From Leptobrachium leishanense (Eukaryota; Chordata; Amphibia; Anura; Megophryidae): DNA of 64,000 nt. The number at the start of each line of letters is the position of its first letter. Position 1 is the stretch's first letter. The stretch is taken from assembly GCA_009667805.1 (NCBI GenBank), contig CM019067.1:63160637-63224636 (forward strand), in the 5' to 3' direction. This document shows, piece by piece, positions 12,054 through 24,873 of this stretch. The position numbers were made by a program, and so were the translations under genes. The notes below the pieces were generated by a model, which was not told where the DNA came from, made no database searches, and saw nothing but the letters and a program-made list of their open reading frames with translations.

Positions 12054-13911
12054 TTAATAATTCAATTGTCTGATATGATTTATTTCATGTTAAACAATTG
12101 CCTATATAGATAAAAGAATCTTTGCTTCCATGGGGAGGCTGCCTGTGAGAGCCACTGTGTTGTTGTAGGACGCTCTGTTTGTTTTTCATTGATTATTATT
12201 ATTATTATTATTCTTTATTTATAAAGCGCCAGCATATTCCGCAGCGCTGATTCTTGTTTGTTTATCTTAACTCGCCTGTTAGAGAACTGTTAATGAGCGG
12301 TGACTCACTCGTTATGTTGATGTACCCTGAAAAGTTCTAGTGCTGAGTATTCGTTATGTCACTCACCCGGAAAACTGAAAGATGTTTCTAGCGTTGAGTA
12401 AATGTGTTTGTCTTTGTGTCCATAGTGTAGCTCCTTTGTGTTCTGGAGTTCTGGCTCGTAGCATTTTATTTTGATTAGGTCCGGTTTCTTCTTATATAGC
12501 AAGATAGAAAACAAAATAGCGTGCTTCCATTGAGAGCAATTTTTCTCTTGCACTCTTGCCATTTTTTTTTTATTTTTGTTATTTATTTTTTATTTTTTGC
12601 TTTGCTGTATGTTCGCGCTGTCTTATTTTATAATTTAACTGATTTTAAAGGATTTGCAAACTGTTTTTTCTTTCAGATTTCACGGTTGTTTTTGTTTTAT
12701 TTATTTATTTTTTTATTTTTGTTTCTTGCCATTGATTACGTCTGTTTATTTAAATGTTTGTCTTTACTAACTATTAATATATGTGTTTATCTTTGATGTT
12801 TTGTATTTCGTAGTTTTGATATTGTGTTTTTTTATATGTAATTTATGTATAGGGACTGCTTCTCATAAAACAGGTCTTTGTGTCTATGTGTCTTTACTGC
12901 CTTGCCTCGTGTAAAAAAAAAAAGGCACAGGAAATGGAGACAATAGGGCTTTACTTTTGCAGTAAATTTCAAAAATGACTGCTTTTTTTATTCTTAGCTT
13001 ATGTTTGAAAGATGAACATAGAAAGTCAATACTCTGACAAGGCAGGTTACACGTGAATGTTATGTTATAAGTTGATTTATGATATATAAAAAAAATTGTG
13101 TATCAAGGTGATGGGCTCAATCTGCCTTTAATATAAGTTATAAATTTTCCCAAAAGAGGCGTGGTCGGTTATTTTCCTCTGGTCTTTGTTTGAGTCCAGC
13201 ACTAAGGGATTGACCACACCTTAATATAGGTTATATGTTTTGCCAAAATGGCTGACTGAGATCATTTACAGTTTTGTAACTTGTATAATGGAATATATAT
13301 GTAGGTTCATGTTTAGTTGTTTGGAATCTAAGAGGATGAAGTGATATAAAGCTGAAGGATTTGAGTGAAAGATTAAAGGAAAGCGCCTACAGGTTTAGTA
13401 GCGATGTACAAAAGAATTTAGGCAGATTTCAAATGAGAGAAGGTGTTTTTTTTTTGTTTTATTTTAGTTGACTAAGGGAGATGGAAGGTTGTAGTTTGGT
13501 ATCTGAGTATTGTTTGATTGTTTTCTTTTTCTGCAGTGGTAGCCAGATGTCTAGTTTTATTTTTTGCTGTCTGATGTTTTTGTCTTTTGGTGTGAAGTGC
13601 AACAAAGTATAACTGTGCCCCCATTAAATATTCTTGGAGGGAATAAAACAGGTTGTAAAATAGCTGCACAAACACCTCACGTGTGAATGTTTGTTTTTAA
13701 CCAATATCCTTAATAATGATTGTAGTTTTAGATGTTTATTAAGAATCTTTTTCTCTGAGTTTCCTCTGAGAACTTTGTGATAGTTAACGCGTCAAGTTTA
13801 ACATGCCCTTCTATACTTTCTTTCCCAGTTCATGATATTTTTGTTATTTTTTTTATTTGAATTGAAGAGCATTTTGAGCAAATTGGTGACCGTTGCAAAA
13901 GTAAAAACAGT
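12054..13911 (+). other. Decayed LTR-element interior
   Basis: No open frame with gag or pol motifs. A fragment at 12192-12252 is an inverted L2-type tail (an ATT-repeat, then AAGCGCCAGCATATTCCGCA). Otherwise AT-rich and unassigned. Confidence 0.5.
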
Positions 13912-14820
13912 CAGGGTTATCCAAAGAGATTCGAAAAGTCACTGCACGTTCGGTGACTTTTCGTTCTCTTCAATTCGGTTCCTTTTGCTGATTGCATTTC
14001 GGTGACCCTGCGGTGTATTCAGCAAGCACCACAGGGTCCGCGAATTGCAGGGAAAAGCTGCCGCAAACCTGACGAAAACTAACCGAATGCACGCTGAAAA
14101 CAAGCAAAAACATCTGGATTAACCTTCGAAGAAGCCGAACAGGAGCCGACAGGAGCCGAACAGGAGCTGAATCACACAGAGCCGAAGCAGCTGTGACGTA
14201 GAGGAGGCAGTGAATAAATTAGAAAAACCATTTGTATGAATCTGGGAAAATGAAACGCTGTTTGCAAAGAAACTACTGAGCGAAAATGTCTGAAATTTTC
14301 ACAGGAGGTTCAGGGAATGAAATAATAAGAGGGCTGTTACAAAAAAATAGGCAAACTGAAAAAATAAATAAAAAAAAATCGGACTTTAATTTTTTTTTTA
14401 AAAATTCAGAAAAATGCTTAAAGTATCCTAAAAAATCTTATAATAAAGAAACTTTTTGCTGCAGAATTTTATAATGAATGGTTTATTAGCTATTGAATAA
14501 AACGGGAATATTTTTAACATTGAAGCCTATGGGATTCTCCTGAATAAATTTGCCGAATTAAACCACCGAATGGCAGGGCATTAGGGGAACCTTTCACTGC
14601 TGGTTTGTGTTCTCTGAATAGCCGAAGCAGTGCTTTTTCATGGGGATTTCACTGCCCTCGAACAGGCACCGAACAGGCACCGTATGTGCAGGCAATTCAC
14701 CAGGATTTGGCGTATTGCCTGCTCTCTGGATAGCCGAATGGCCAAGAAAGGTAACCGAACGCTGATTTTCAGCGTTCGGTTACCTTTCTCAAGCAATTCG
14801 GATCTCTTTGGATAACCCTG
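13912..14820. mobile_element. Family A MITE, full-length copy
   Basis: 909 bp from CAGGGTTATCCAAAGAG to the matching complement ending CCCTG, flanked by AGT on both sides (13909-13911 and 14821-14823). Both ends fold into subterminal hairpins (a GAAAAGTCAC/GTGACTTTTC pair at the left, a GGTAACCGAA/TTCGGTTACC pair at the right). The centre is A/T-rich and non-coding. Confidence 0.85.
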
Positions 14821-14937
14821 AGTGTTTTCACATTTTTCTCCCAGCCCCTCCATTTTCTCTCTCTCTCATGACCACTCCTTTTTCTTTGTGTCCAAAAATG
14901 TGTTGCATTTTTTTTCTCCATTTTAAAAGTATTTTAA

Positions 14938-15620
14938 CCCTTTCGCTGCTGAGGCGTTTCACGCCTCTGTGCTGAGGTCATATTTACCGGTTTTGCTCAT
15001 CATGTTTAAACGTGTTTTGAAGGCTTATTTTAGTATATGACCCAGACATATTATATATCGTTCTTTCCGTCAGACTCGGTAGATTCATAATATGTCATTA
15101 TTATATGTATACGTTATGTCATGTCTGTATATTATAACAAAAAATGCAATAAAATATGTATTTTCAATAATTTACAACGTGTAAAGTGTTTTTTTTCACA
15201 TTTTAACATGCGAGCAATTGCGGTTATATTTTGTATGGGGTGCGCTTGTTAAAAAAATTAGAGATGGGGTCTCGTTACATTTTTTTTTGGGGAAAATTAC
15301 ACGATTTTTAACAAACGCACCGCATACAAAAATCGTTAGTGCAGCATCATTGTTCACATTATAATTGAAATGGGAACAATATTGCTGCATTAACGAACCA
15401 AAAAAAAGAAAAAAAAATTATTATTTTTTTTATAATTTTTTTTAAATATATTTTTATTTTTATTTTTAATTTTTATTTTTTTTAAAAACTTTTTTCACTG
15501 TAGTGTTTGGTATCGTTGGAACGGCCATGCTCTGGCCGATCCAACCATACCAAACTTTAACCCCTAGCTGCCACGGATCGGGAGATAGGGAGTTCATTGG
15601 AACTCCCTATCTCCACCATT
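14938..15620 (+). mobile_element. TTAA element, copy 2, truncated
   Basis: It starts CCCTTTCGCTGCTGAGG after TTAA 14934-14937 and follows the family through the TCTCCACCATT block. It stops there and lacks the GC-rich hairpin end. Confidence 0.8.
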
Positions 15621-15676
15621 ACTAACTTAGTACTTGCAGCAGCTGAGCAACTGAACGCGCCTCTGTTGACAGGAAA

Positions 15677-15795
15677 TACGGTTGCCAGGTCGGCCATGTT
15701 TTCCTGGACACATACTATTTCATTTAGAGGGAAAGCACAGGAAATGTGCTGCCCTGCAACATGTATAAGTCATGTGCTTAAGGACTAAATCATCT
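15677..15795. mobile_element. Family C MITE fragment
   Basis: Terminus GGTTGCCAGGTCGGCCATG, then TTTCCTGGACA and a TGCTGCCCTGCAACATGTAT block as in 6464-6722. The right half is missing. Confidence 0.6.
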
Positions 15796-15801
15796 AATTA
15801 A

Positions 15802-16880
15802 CCCTTTCGCTGCTGAGGCTTTTCCCGCCCCTGTGCTGAGGTCATTTTCACCGGTTTTGCTCATCATGTTTAAACGCGTTTTGAAGGCTTATTTTAGTAT
15901 ATGACCCAGACATATTATATATCGTTCTTTCCGCAGACTCGGCAGATTCATAATATGTCATTATTATATGTATACGTCATGACCTGTCTGTATATTATAA
16001 CAAAAAATGCAATAAAATATGATTTTTCAATAATTTGCAATGTGTAAAGTGGTTTTTTTTCACATTTTAAGATGCGAGCAATTGCGGTTATATTTTGTAT
16101 GGGGTGCGCTTGTTAAAAAAATTAGAGATGGGGTCTCGTTACATTTTTTTTTGGGGAAAATTACACGATTTTTAACAAACGCACCGCATACAAAAATCGT
16201 TAGTGCAGCATCATTGTTCACATTATAATTGAAATGGGAACAATATTTCTGCATTAATAAACCAAAAAAAAGAAAAAAAACTTGTTTATTTTTTTTTTAT
16301 AATTTTTTTTAAAAATTTGTTTTTTTATTTTTTTAATTTTTTTTTTACTAACTTTTTTCACATTCGAGTTTGGTATCGTTGGAACGGCCATGCTCTGGCC
16401 GATCCAACAATACCAAACTTTAACCCCTAGCTGCCACGGATCAGGAGATAGGGAGTTCATTGGAACTCCCTATCTCCACCATTGGTGGCAGCTAGGGGTT
16501 AACTCTAGCACTGACGAACCGGCGCTTTTCAGCAGGCTGTGCCCTTCCAAATGGTGCCTGGGTTAACCCCCGCAACGCTGCCGATCGGGAGGGAGAGAGG
16601 TCCGAAGGACATCCCCCCTCCCTTTCAGGCGCCTCCTCCGCACATGCGGGAGGGCGCCTGAATTAGGTGTCATCGCGCTGTCGCGATGACATCTAATTTC
16701 ACTGGCGGCGGTTCCGGATGCTGGGCTGACATCGAGGATGTCAGCCCGCACCGGGGGGGCCAGCGATCGGCCGGAACCCAGCCGAACCCTGACCCCAAAG
16801 GGAGGACGCGCTCAGCGCGTCCTCCGCACACCAGCAGCCATGCGGAGGACGCGCTCAGCGCGTCCTCCGCATCGAAGTGG
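15802..16880 (+). mobile_element. TTAA element, copy 3, complete
   Basis: 1079 bp between TTAA 15798-15801 and 16881-16884. The left end is CCCTTTCGCTGCTGAGG and the right end ATCGAAGTGG. Two GGACGCGCTCAGCGCGTCC palindromes near the right end (16802-16820 and 16845-16863) are separated by about 24 bp. Confidence 0.88.
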
Positions 16881-16884
16881 TTAA

Positions 16885-17434
16885 CCATATGAATTTTAAA
16901 GTTTTTGACAGGTTAATAATACATTTTTTCCCAAGTTTTTACTTTAGGTGAAAATTGCCCATGCATGCCAACTTTGATCAAGCTAGATGGAAGATTATGT
17001 GATACCAATATTGATAAAGCTGTTGGAATTGAAGGAAATTTACTCAAACACATTATCATTTCACATTGCAATGTTACATCAACCGGATAATAAGGAATTA
17101 TCAGACACCAGGCAATAAAACATTCTAGTTTATCGACAACTCATCAATAAATCATGCGATTAAAGAAGATCATTGATTTGGAAATAAAACTTAAGACATG
17201 TCAGTTTTACAAAACAGTTATTTTCAACCAATAAGACAGAAGACAAAAAAGAAGAAGATAATGTATTTTTATATGCTGATGGATTATCTTTGTGTTGTCA
17301 TCTAAGTGATAATTATTTTGTGTCTTTTATTATTTTATATTTTAATTTTGTTGTTCGGTTACAATCAATATTGTTCAAATTCCCTGACACATTTAGGATT
17401 ACTGGAGATCACATCCAATTAAAATTAGAGTTAA
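16885..17434 (+). other. LTR-element interior between MITEs, decayed
   Basis: Short frames with stops. A stretch of about 60 codons near 16950-17090 is cysteine-containing, but it carries no motif I can assign. It may be remnant coding sequence of the LTR element. Confidence 0.35.
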
Positions 17435-17438
17435 TTAA

Positions 17439-18669
17439 CCACTTCGCTGCTGAGGACGCGCTCAGCGCGTCCTCAGCAGTCCCGCTGGTGTGCTGAGGAC
17501 GCGCTGAGCGTGTCCTCACATTGGGGTCAGCGTTCGGCCGGGTTCCGGCCGATCGCTGGCCCCTCCGGTGCGGGCTGACATCCTGGATGTCAGCCCGGCA
17601 TCCGGACCAGCAGCCGCCAGAATTAGGTGTCATCGCGGGGGCGCGATGACACCTAATTCAGGCGCCCCCCCGCATGTGCGGAGGAGGCGCCTGAAAGGGA
17701 GGGGGGGAGGTCCTTCGGACCTCTCTCCCTCCCGATCGGCGGCGCACAGGGGGTTAACCCAGGCATCATTTGGAAGGGCACAGCCTGCCCTTCCAAATGA
17801 TGCCTGGCATTAACCCCTGGGGAGCTGGATCGCGAATCGGCACTGAAAAGCGCCGGTTCGCGATCCTTTCCCGGAGCTGGCCGACATCTTGGATGTCGGC
17901 CAAGCCTCCGGGAACTCCCCCAGAGGACTGGCGTCATCGTGCGTAGCACGATGACGCCAGTCCTAGAGTTAACCCCTAACTGCCACCAACTGTGGAGATA
18001 GGGAGTTCCAATGAACTCCCTATCTCCCGATCCGTGGCAGCTAGGGGTTAAATTTTGGTATCGTTGGATCGGCCAGAGCATGGCCGTTCCAACGATACCA
18101 AACACTACAGTGAAAAATTTTGTAAAAAAAAAAAATGAAAAAAAAATAAAAAAAAATTTAAAAAAAAAATTTAAAAAAAAAATTAAACACTTTTTTTTAT
18201 TTTTTTGGGTTTGTTAATGCAGCAATATTGTTCCCATTTCAATTATAATGTGAACAATGATGCTGCACTAACGATTTTTGTATGCGGTGCGTTTGTTAAA
18301 AATAGTGTCATTTTCCCCAAAAAAAAATGTAACGAGACCCCATCTCTAATTTTTTTAACAAGCGCACCCCATACAAAATATAACCGCAATTGCTCGCATG
18401 TTAAAATGTGGAAAAAAACACTTTACACATTGTAAATTATTGAAAATACATATTTTATTGCATTTTTTGTTATAATATACAGACATGACATAACGTATAC
18501 ATATAATAATGACATATTATGAATCTACCGAGTCTGACGGAAAGAACGATATATAATATGTCTGGGTCATATACTAAAATAAGCCTTCAAAACACGTTTA
18601 AACATGATGCGCAAAACAGGTAAAAATGACCTCAGCATAGGGGCGGGAAAAGCCTCAGCAGCGAAAGGG
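17439..18669 (-). mobile_element. TTAA element, copy 4, complete, minus orientation
   Basis: 1231 bp between TTAA 17435-17438 and 18670-18673. It begins CCACTTCGCTGCTGAGGACG and ends CAGCAGCGAAAGGG. It is the longest copy here and keeps the GC-rich hairpin block missing from copy 2. Together with copy 3 it forms a large inverted pair (15802-18669). Confidence 0.88.
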
Positions 18670-18673
18670 TTAA

Positions 18674-20053
18674 TGTATTTAGGAACATATACTTTAATGC
18701 ATTTGCATTCATACGTTTCATGACATATATATTGGTAAATGGAAAGTTTTAATTTGGTAAAATTAATGCTGTTTTTATTTTTTTGATTTTATTTAAGATC
18801 GGTGTGTTTTATAAACACCAGGTTTGTTTCAAAACACCGAACAAGACTGAATAGGATAGTAATTAATTATTTTTTGATATTTAGAATGGGTGGAGTATGC
18901 ACTTCGGTTATTTCCCTTTTGAGCCAAAGTTGCGTATATATATTTTTCTCTAACAATGAGTCAGAAGTAGTATAATTTTCTTTGAGGGGAAATTTTAAAC
19001 TTTATTATCTGTGTCTCTTCTTGTGTAAATTAACATTTTTATTGTTTTCGTGTACTTGAGAGTGATAATGAATGAATGGATGTATATGATTAGCGGGGAA
19101 TACCATATTTTCTTTCCTTTTTTCTTTTCTTTATTGTTGCTACAACCGTATCGCATCATCAAGAAACCTGACAGTCACAATGACTGCATATGGAACGAAT
19201 CATGGACATTTTGTGTCAAGGTCAAAGGTCACAGGTAATAAGCAACCAGCGCAAAGAGACAGCTTGTTCAGGAGTCCCTATGGTGGGAGCTCTGATGACA
19301 TTTAATGATTATGCGTCTCAAGCTGGGATGTTGAAAAAGACCAGACCTTGATCTCGCACTGTGGACTACGGTATTAGATTATGGAATATTATTTTTTTAT
19401 TTAATTCCCTAGATAAGTGTGAGAAAGGAATGGATTTGGGAAAATGAGAATGTATTTCTTGAGAGTGTGTATGAATGCAGGTGTGTATGCGGTCTGTGGA
19501 GTGAAGCTGAACATAGGAAAACACACAGATATAGATCTGACTCATGTTGATTATTAGATAAATAACCTTTTACATTCAAGTTATTATACTTTTCTTGTTC
19601 GGTGAATTATATTTTGGGAAATGGGAATAAATAGTTATTTAATGTCTAGATTAGGTATTTTTTGCCTACGCTCCAAGTGTGGTTCGCTGGTAGAGTGAAT
19701 CTAGATAGATAAGTATATTTTATGCTCATAAAGGGCCTTCTTGGGGAATCCTTTTCGTATATCGTACAGGTATTAGGCGAGGATACTATGGCCCCAAGTA
19801 TAATTAGTTTAATTGTCTAGTTTGTTTTATCCATTTTAGTGATCACGATTGTATATGTGATCAATGAGATGATTGAAAGGTATTTTAATATGATAGGTAG
19901 TTTTTTAATTTTTGCATTAGTGTGAAATCCCCCCCTCCTTGTTCCAGCACGGTGTCTGTTCAATTTCGTTTCCTCTCGAGGCTAGTCAGCGGGGTGATGG
20001 AAATAGATATCCTGTGTTAACTTAGAAATGCCCGCGAAATCTTTGTTACTTAA
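18674..20053 (+). other. LTR-element interior, decayed
   Basis: No recognisable retroviral domain. Short frames only. No clear polypurine tract was found before the 3' LTR. Confidence 0.4.
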
Positions 20054-20342
20054 TGTAGAAATGTATCTGCTCTGATTGGTTGTTGTATCACATTCCTATG
20101 TTGGGAGTGAACACTGCAGGAAGTTTTTATATATAACGAACATTTCTATTGGATGTTGAAATAATAAACGGACCTGACAGACCACGGACTGATCAGATGA
20201 TAATCTGCCATATCTCGGTGTGGTTGTGTCTATCGTCTCCTCTGATCAGAGTCGCGCAGCGCCTTACTTCGATTTTTTTGATATATAAGAAGAAACTTGA
20301 AAAAGGTTTATGGTAATTATAATGGAAATCTAGAATTTAACA
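20054..20342 (+). repeat. 3' LTR (left boundary tentative)
   Basis: The right end TAGAATTTAACA is followed by the ATAGT duplication. A TATA-like TTTATATATAACG is near 20127 and AATAAA near 20163. I place the left end at TGTAGAAATGTA (20054) because it best resembles the 5' LTR start, but it could be up to about 60 bp further left. Confidence 0.6.
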
Positions 20343-20573
20343 ATAGTCATCCGAGAAGATCATACGTACTCTTGCACACACCTGCACAAAGCCCAGGACT
20401 TCTTGTGGCATTTGGAGGTCCCAGAAGGTGTAGCAGGGCTGGTAATTCCTGCCCCCTTCCCAGATTGCAGAGGGAATGGTCTACACCTAGAAATGGAACA
20501 TGTCACTGTTAGTTTGTATATGAGTTTTTTGGTGTAGGTCTGCGGGGTGGTAGCAGGAGACTACATAATATAG

Positions 20574-20730
20574 TATGTGTTGCATTTTTTTTTTAAAAAA
20601 AAAAACAACTTCCTTTGTATGTGCTGCATGTTTAAAAAGGGAAAAGGAAAAATAAACCCATCCTTTTGTATGTGTTGCATCTAAAAAAAGAAAAAAAACC
20701 CCCAAAAAAACCTTCCTTTTTTGGGGTCTG
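20574..20730 (+). repeat. Three-copy tandem repeat in L1 inter-ORF region
   Basis: A unit containing TATGTGTTGCAT plus an A-rich run recurs at about 20574, 20616 and 20669. This A/T-rich repeat lies between L1 ORF1 and ORF2. Confidence 0.6.
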
Positions 20731-21091
20731 AATTGTTTGAAATACATGGTGGTTTCATTTTAGCTGTGGTGTGTTTTTTTTGTTTTTTTAAGGTATGTTT
20801 AGGGGCGGTGGGTTGGGGATACAGCGACTGGAAATATCTGTCGCTTGTTGGTTTCTTTCCTTGGTTTTCTCTGTCCTCTTAGTTCCGTACCATGGGTATG
20901 CCCATCCGTTCGGGACATTTTTTTTTTCTTTTCTTTTCTCTCTTCTTCCTCTCATTCTTCTTTTTCTTTTTGTGGTCTGGCCCTGCCTTATGTTTATGGT
21001 TATTAAATATTATTTGACCTTTCCTTGTGACAATGCTCAGGGCAGGGACTCGGTGTAAACGGAATTGTAGTCAATTTTTTTACTATATGGG

Positions 21092-24000
21092 ATGATGCCT
21101 AATTTTAAAATGATGTCCTTGAATGTCAAGGGCTTAAATTCCCCACGGAAACGACTGTTATTATTTCGAGACCTTAAGCGTAAATCAATAGTTATTGCTT
21201 TCTTGCAGGAGACGAAACTCTCCTCTCTAACATCTTGTCGGTTGGCAGATCTTTCCTACACCAGAGTTGTTACCTCTTGCGCAATCCCAAAAAGGAATGG
21301 TACCGCAATATTGATACATAATTCATGTCCCTTCCAAATAGAAAATGTGTATAAGGATACTGGAGGGCGGTACGTGCTAGTACGGGGTACCTGCTCCTCC
21401 CAGAGGTATACATTTGTGTCGGTTTATGCACCTAATGCCCCAGAAACAGGGTTCTGGGCTGCCCTTTCCTCTACAATTTCACTGTATGCGAAGGGACGAA
21501 TCATAATAGGTGGGGATTTTAATGCAACCTTATGTCCACCACTAGACCGTTCTTTAAGTTCTTCACGTTCTGCTATAACCCCTACGTTGTCCCGACAGGA
21601 CCGCCAGCTGCATGCACTTGTACATTCGTTGGGCCTAGTAGATATATGGAGGGTACAAAACCCATCAGTGAAAGATTATACTTTTTACTCCCCGGTCCAC
21701 CATGTTTATTCGAGAATTGATTACTTTTTTGTATCTCCTGATTGCATTCCTATAGTTGTTAAGGCTTCGATTTAATCTATTACGTGGTCTGACCATGCAG
21801 ATCTGCTGCTGCACGTCCACATTTTTACGCATGGGGGAAGAGGGCAGTGGCGATTGGATCCCATACTCTTATCAAAAACGGGGGTTCGGGAGGCTGTTCG
21901 GGATGCTCTTGGGCACATATTTTAAGACTAATGATACCTCGGATATATCAGTCCAGACTCTATGGAATGCTCATAAGGCAGTTATTAGGGGGTTTTTTTT
22001 GAGCCAGGCCTCTTATCACAAACATAAAAAGCTTCAGTCTATAGTTACCTTACAGGCTACTCTAAGGCGTTTGGAAATTTTGCATAAAAACATACCTTCG
22101 GATAACACTTATTCTAGACTTGCCCGCACTTGAGCAGAATTGAATAGTCTTCTCCTAGATGATGTGGGCCGTTCATTACTTTGGTCTAAACATCGGTGTT
22201 ATGTAGGTGCCAACAAGGCAGATACTATTTTGGCTAGGATATTATGCCCCAGGCACCCTACAACGATGATTCCCGTGATTAGGGATGAACAGGGTAAGGT
22301 ACATCGGTCTCCGGAGTCCATTAGGGACGCATTTACGGCGTATTTTGCAAATTTGTATAGGCATTCTCCTACGCATACCTTAGAGAATACTTTATTATTA
22401 GAAAAAATAGATACATATTTAAACCACCTGTCTCTTCCTTCTCTTAGTGCAGAGCAGATAGCCACAATGGCATTGCCCATCACTGAGGAGGAGATAAAGA
22501 GGACACTGGGTTCGATGCAGCTTCACAAAGCCCCAGGACCGGATGGTTTTACAGGACAATATTATAAAACTTTCATGCCTAATTTGTGACCTTTTATGTG
22601 CCGTCTCTTTAATGAGGCCAGGGAAGGGAAGCCCTTCCCAGCAGAGTCTCTCTTGGCTTCACTAGTGCTAATCCCTAAACCAGGGAAGGATCCTGAGGGT
22701 ATAGCTAATTATAGACCAATCTCTCTTATAAATACTGATATAAAAGTGTTAGCGAAAATCCTGGCTCTACGCCTGGACCCAAACCTATCTTTATTGATCT
22801 CACCAGATCAGGTGGGTTTTGTTATGGGACGACAGGCGTATGAAAATACGCGTAGAGCAGTAGATCTTATTTGGTTGGCTCATGAGCAATGCATACCCTC
22901 ATTGTTTATATCATTGGATGCGGAAAATGCTTTTGATAGGGCTGAATGGCCGTTTCTATTTACCTTGTTAGCACATCAGGGGTTTCCATCATCTTTTATT
23001 CGGCTTATATCGGCCCTGTATGATTCTCCTGGAGCACAGATATTGATACCTGGGACAGAGAGGGTCCTCTTTTGTGTTTGGAATGGTACCCGCCAGGGGT
23101 GCCCATTATCCCCGGCTCTATTCGTTCTTTTTCTAGAACCTCTTTTACAGACTATTAGGGATCATCCGGGCATAACTGGGTTCGGGGTGGCAGAGTTACA
23201 ATTTAAACTGTCAGCATATGCAGATGATGTTCTTATCTCTCTGACAAACCCCAAGAAGTCTGTTCCAAGGGTAATGGAAAGATTGCAGGAGTTCTCAGAG
23301 ATATCGGGATATAGAATCAATGTGGGGAAGTCGGAAGCTATACCAGTTGCGCTTCCCGTGTCCGTATTGTCTGATATCACTGCCTCTACTCCGATACAAA
23401 TGGCAGAAATTAAATATTTAGGAATACGTCTACCAACATGCCCAAATAAACTGTATGATGCAAATTACCCCAGATTAAAAAAGAATATAAAAAAGGACCT
23501 GGAGTCCTGGGATAAACACAATATTTCGTGGATAGGGAGGGTTAATTGCATCAAAATGAATGTGCTTCCTCGGTTGTTATATTTTTTGCAAACTTTACCT
23601 ATTCCTCTCCTTATTACTGAATTCGATATGCAATAGACCAGTTTGTATGGGCCGGGAGGCGCCGTGGGTGGCGAGATATACACTCTATCGCTCGAGAGCA
23701 TTGGGTGGGCTACGGTTGCCCTCACTCCTTTCATATTATTATGCCACCCAACTGGCCCAAATTGTAGCATGGCATTCCCCGAGAGGCTCTCGAAGATGGG
23801 TGGACTTTGAGTCGGGCCTTATGAGGCCCAATGCTCTCGATCAATGGTTATGGATAGGTCGGGAACACCGCCCATTGTTATGTACAGCCTGTCCTGCGAT
23901 TAAGAAATCTCTTCGCATCTGGTATAAGTTAGCGGAGAAATGCAATTTAACCTCCTTTCCATCCCCATTAACCCCAATTTTTGGTAATAAGGACTTTGGG

Positions 24001-24873
24001 CCGGGTCTTACTATAGGACCGCTTCGGCACTTTCTGGACCTAGGTGTGTGCAGACTATACCAACTTTACCCCAATGGGTCACTAATCTCTATAGATGAAA
24101 TGGCTACTTGATCAGAAGTGAGAGGGCTATCATTCTTGCATCTGCAACAATTACAATCTTTTGCTACGCGCCCCCATGTCCAAGCAGCAGCTGTGTCTAA
24201 TCCAACATTTTATGAGCACCTTTGTAAGAATTTCACATATCCGAAGGGACTAATATCTATTATATATAGAGAATTGACATCGTTGTTGGACTGGAGAGAA
24301 TTATCATATATTCGCGCATGGGAAAAAGATATAGGCAAAATATTGGACCCAGAGGACTGGCTGGATATATGGGACAGGTCATGCTCGGTGTCTGTATGTG
24401 CCTCCTTACAAGAACAGTCGATTAAGACTATTATGCAATGGTATGTTACCCCGGGTAAAATAGCGCATATCAACCCAAATATCCCAGATGTCTGTTGGAG
24501 GTTATGTGATATGCGCGGTTCTTATTTTCATATGTGGTGGACCTGTCCGTTTATGGTATCCTATTGGAGGGAAATACGGGATTTGCTGCAGTCAATATTG
24601 CATAAATCTGTTCCTATGGACCCTTGGGCATTCCTGCTCTCCAGACCGGTCACAGGGTTTACGTTTCTTGAGAATAGGTTAATGGCCAAAATCACATTGG
24701 CTGCTAGACGAGCGGTGGCAGAGGTTTGGCGACAGCCACAAGTACCAAAGATGGCTAAAGTCTATGCTAAAATTAGGGATACCCGGGTTATGGACGAGCT
24801 GACTGCGTTGGTCCACTTTACATTACCTTCATATAATAAAACCTGGGGGCCATGGCTGGAGTCAGGACTGTAG
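21092..24873 (+). pseudogene. L1 ORF2 (endonuclease-reverse transcriptase), disrupted
   Basis: It would nick target DNA and copy L1 RNA in place. Order: APE endonuclease from ATG 21092 (SLNVKGLNSPRKR, FLQETKL, GGDFNA near 21510, then WSDHADLL just after a TAA at 21773-21775); RT with IPKPGKDPEGIANYRPISL, GTRQGCPLSP and the catalytic YADDVLISL (Tyr codon at 23217); and a C-terminal region with the cysteine/histidine-rich SYFHMWWTCPF. At least three stops (TAA 21773, TGA 22587, TGA 24109) and two frameshifts (21780-22140 and about 23620) inactivate it. The full span of about 1260 codons is typical. Confidence 0.92.

Larger units (their letters stand above)
11967..20342 (+). mobile_element. LTR retrotransposon/endogenous retrovirus remnant inside L1
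   Basis: The element starts TGGAATG at 11967, ends TTTAACA at 20342 and is flanked by ATAGT. A short left LTR is followed two bases later by a primer-binding-site-like sequence, and the last 65 bp of the right LTR match the left one. The interior of about 8 kb holds several later MITEs (13912-14820, 14938-15620, 15677-15795, 15802-16880, 17439-18669). The remaining 3.9 kb or so shows no recognisable gag or pol and is heavily decayed. Superfamily is unassigned. Confidence 0.8.
11146..20537 (+). pseudogene. L1 ORF1, split by LTR-element insertion
   Basis: L1 RNA-binding protein. The first part (11146-11966, ATG start MPKQKKMDG) has a low-complexity N-terminus, a coiled coil (LTAEIQAVGSRTARLEEK), the RRM signature SRRNNIRLRGLPETV and the start of the C-terminal domain (LCAQGIRYTWGF). 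The frame is cut by the LTR insertion. From 20348 the same frame continues through AQDFLWHLEVPE to TAG 20535-20537. Removing the insertion and one copy of ATAGT restores the phase, so the insertion itself broke this gene. Confidence 0.88.

Noticed and set aside
17290..17500. Small hydrophobic frame as a possible retroviral envelope fragment
   Set aside because: No envelope motif (cleavage site, fusion peptide, conserved cysteines) could be recognised, and it runs into an inserted TTAA element.
16540..18110. Open frames in GC-rich parts of TTAA elements
   Set aside because: The frames arise from palindromic GC-rich DNA, run on both strands and change between copies.
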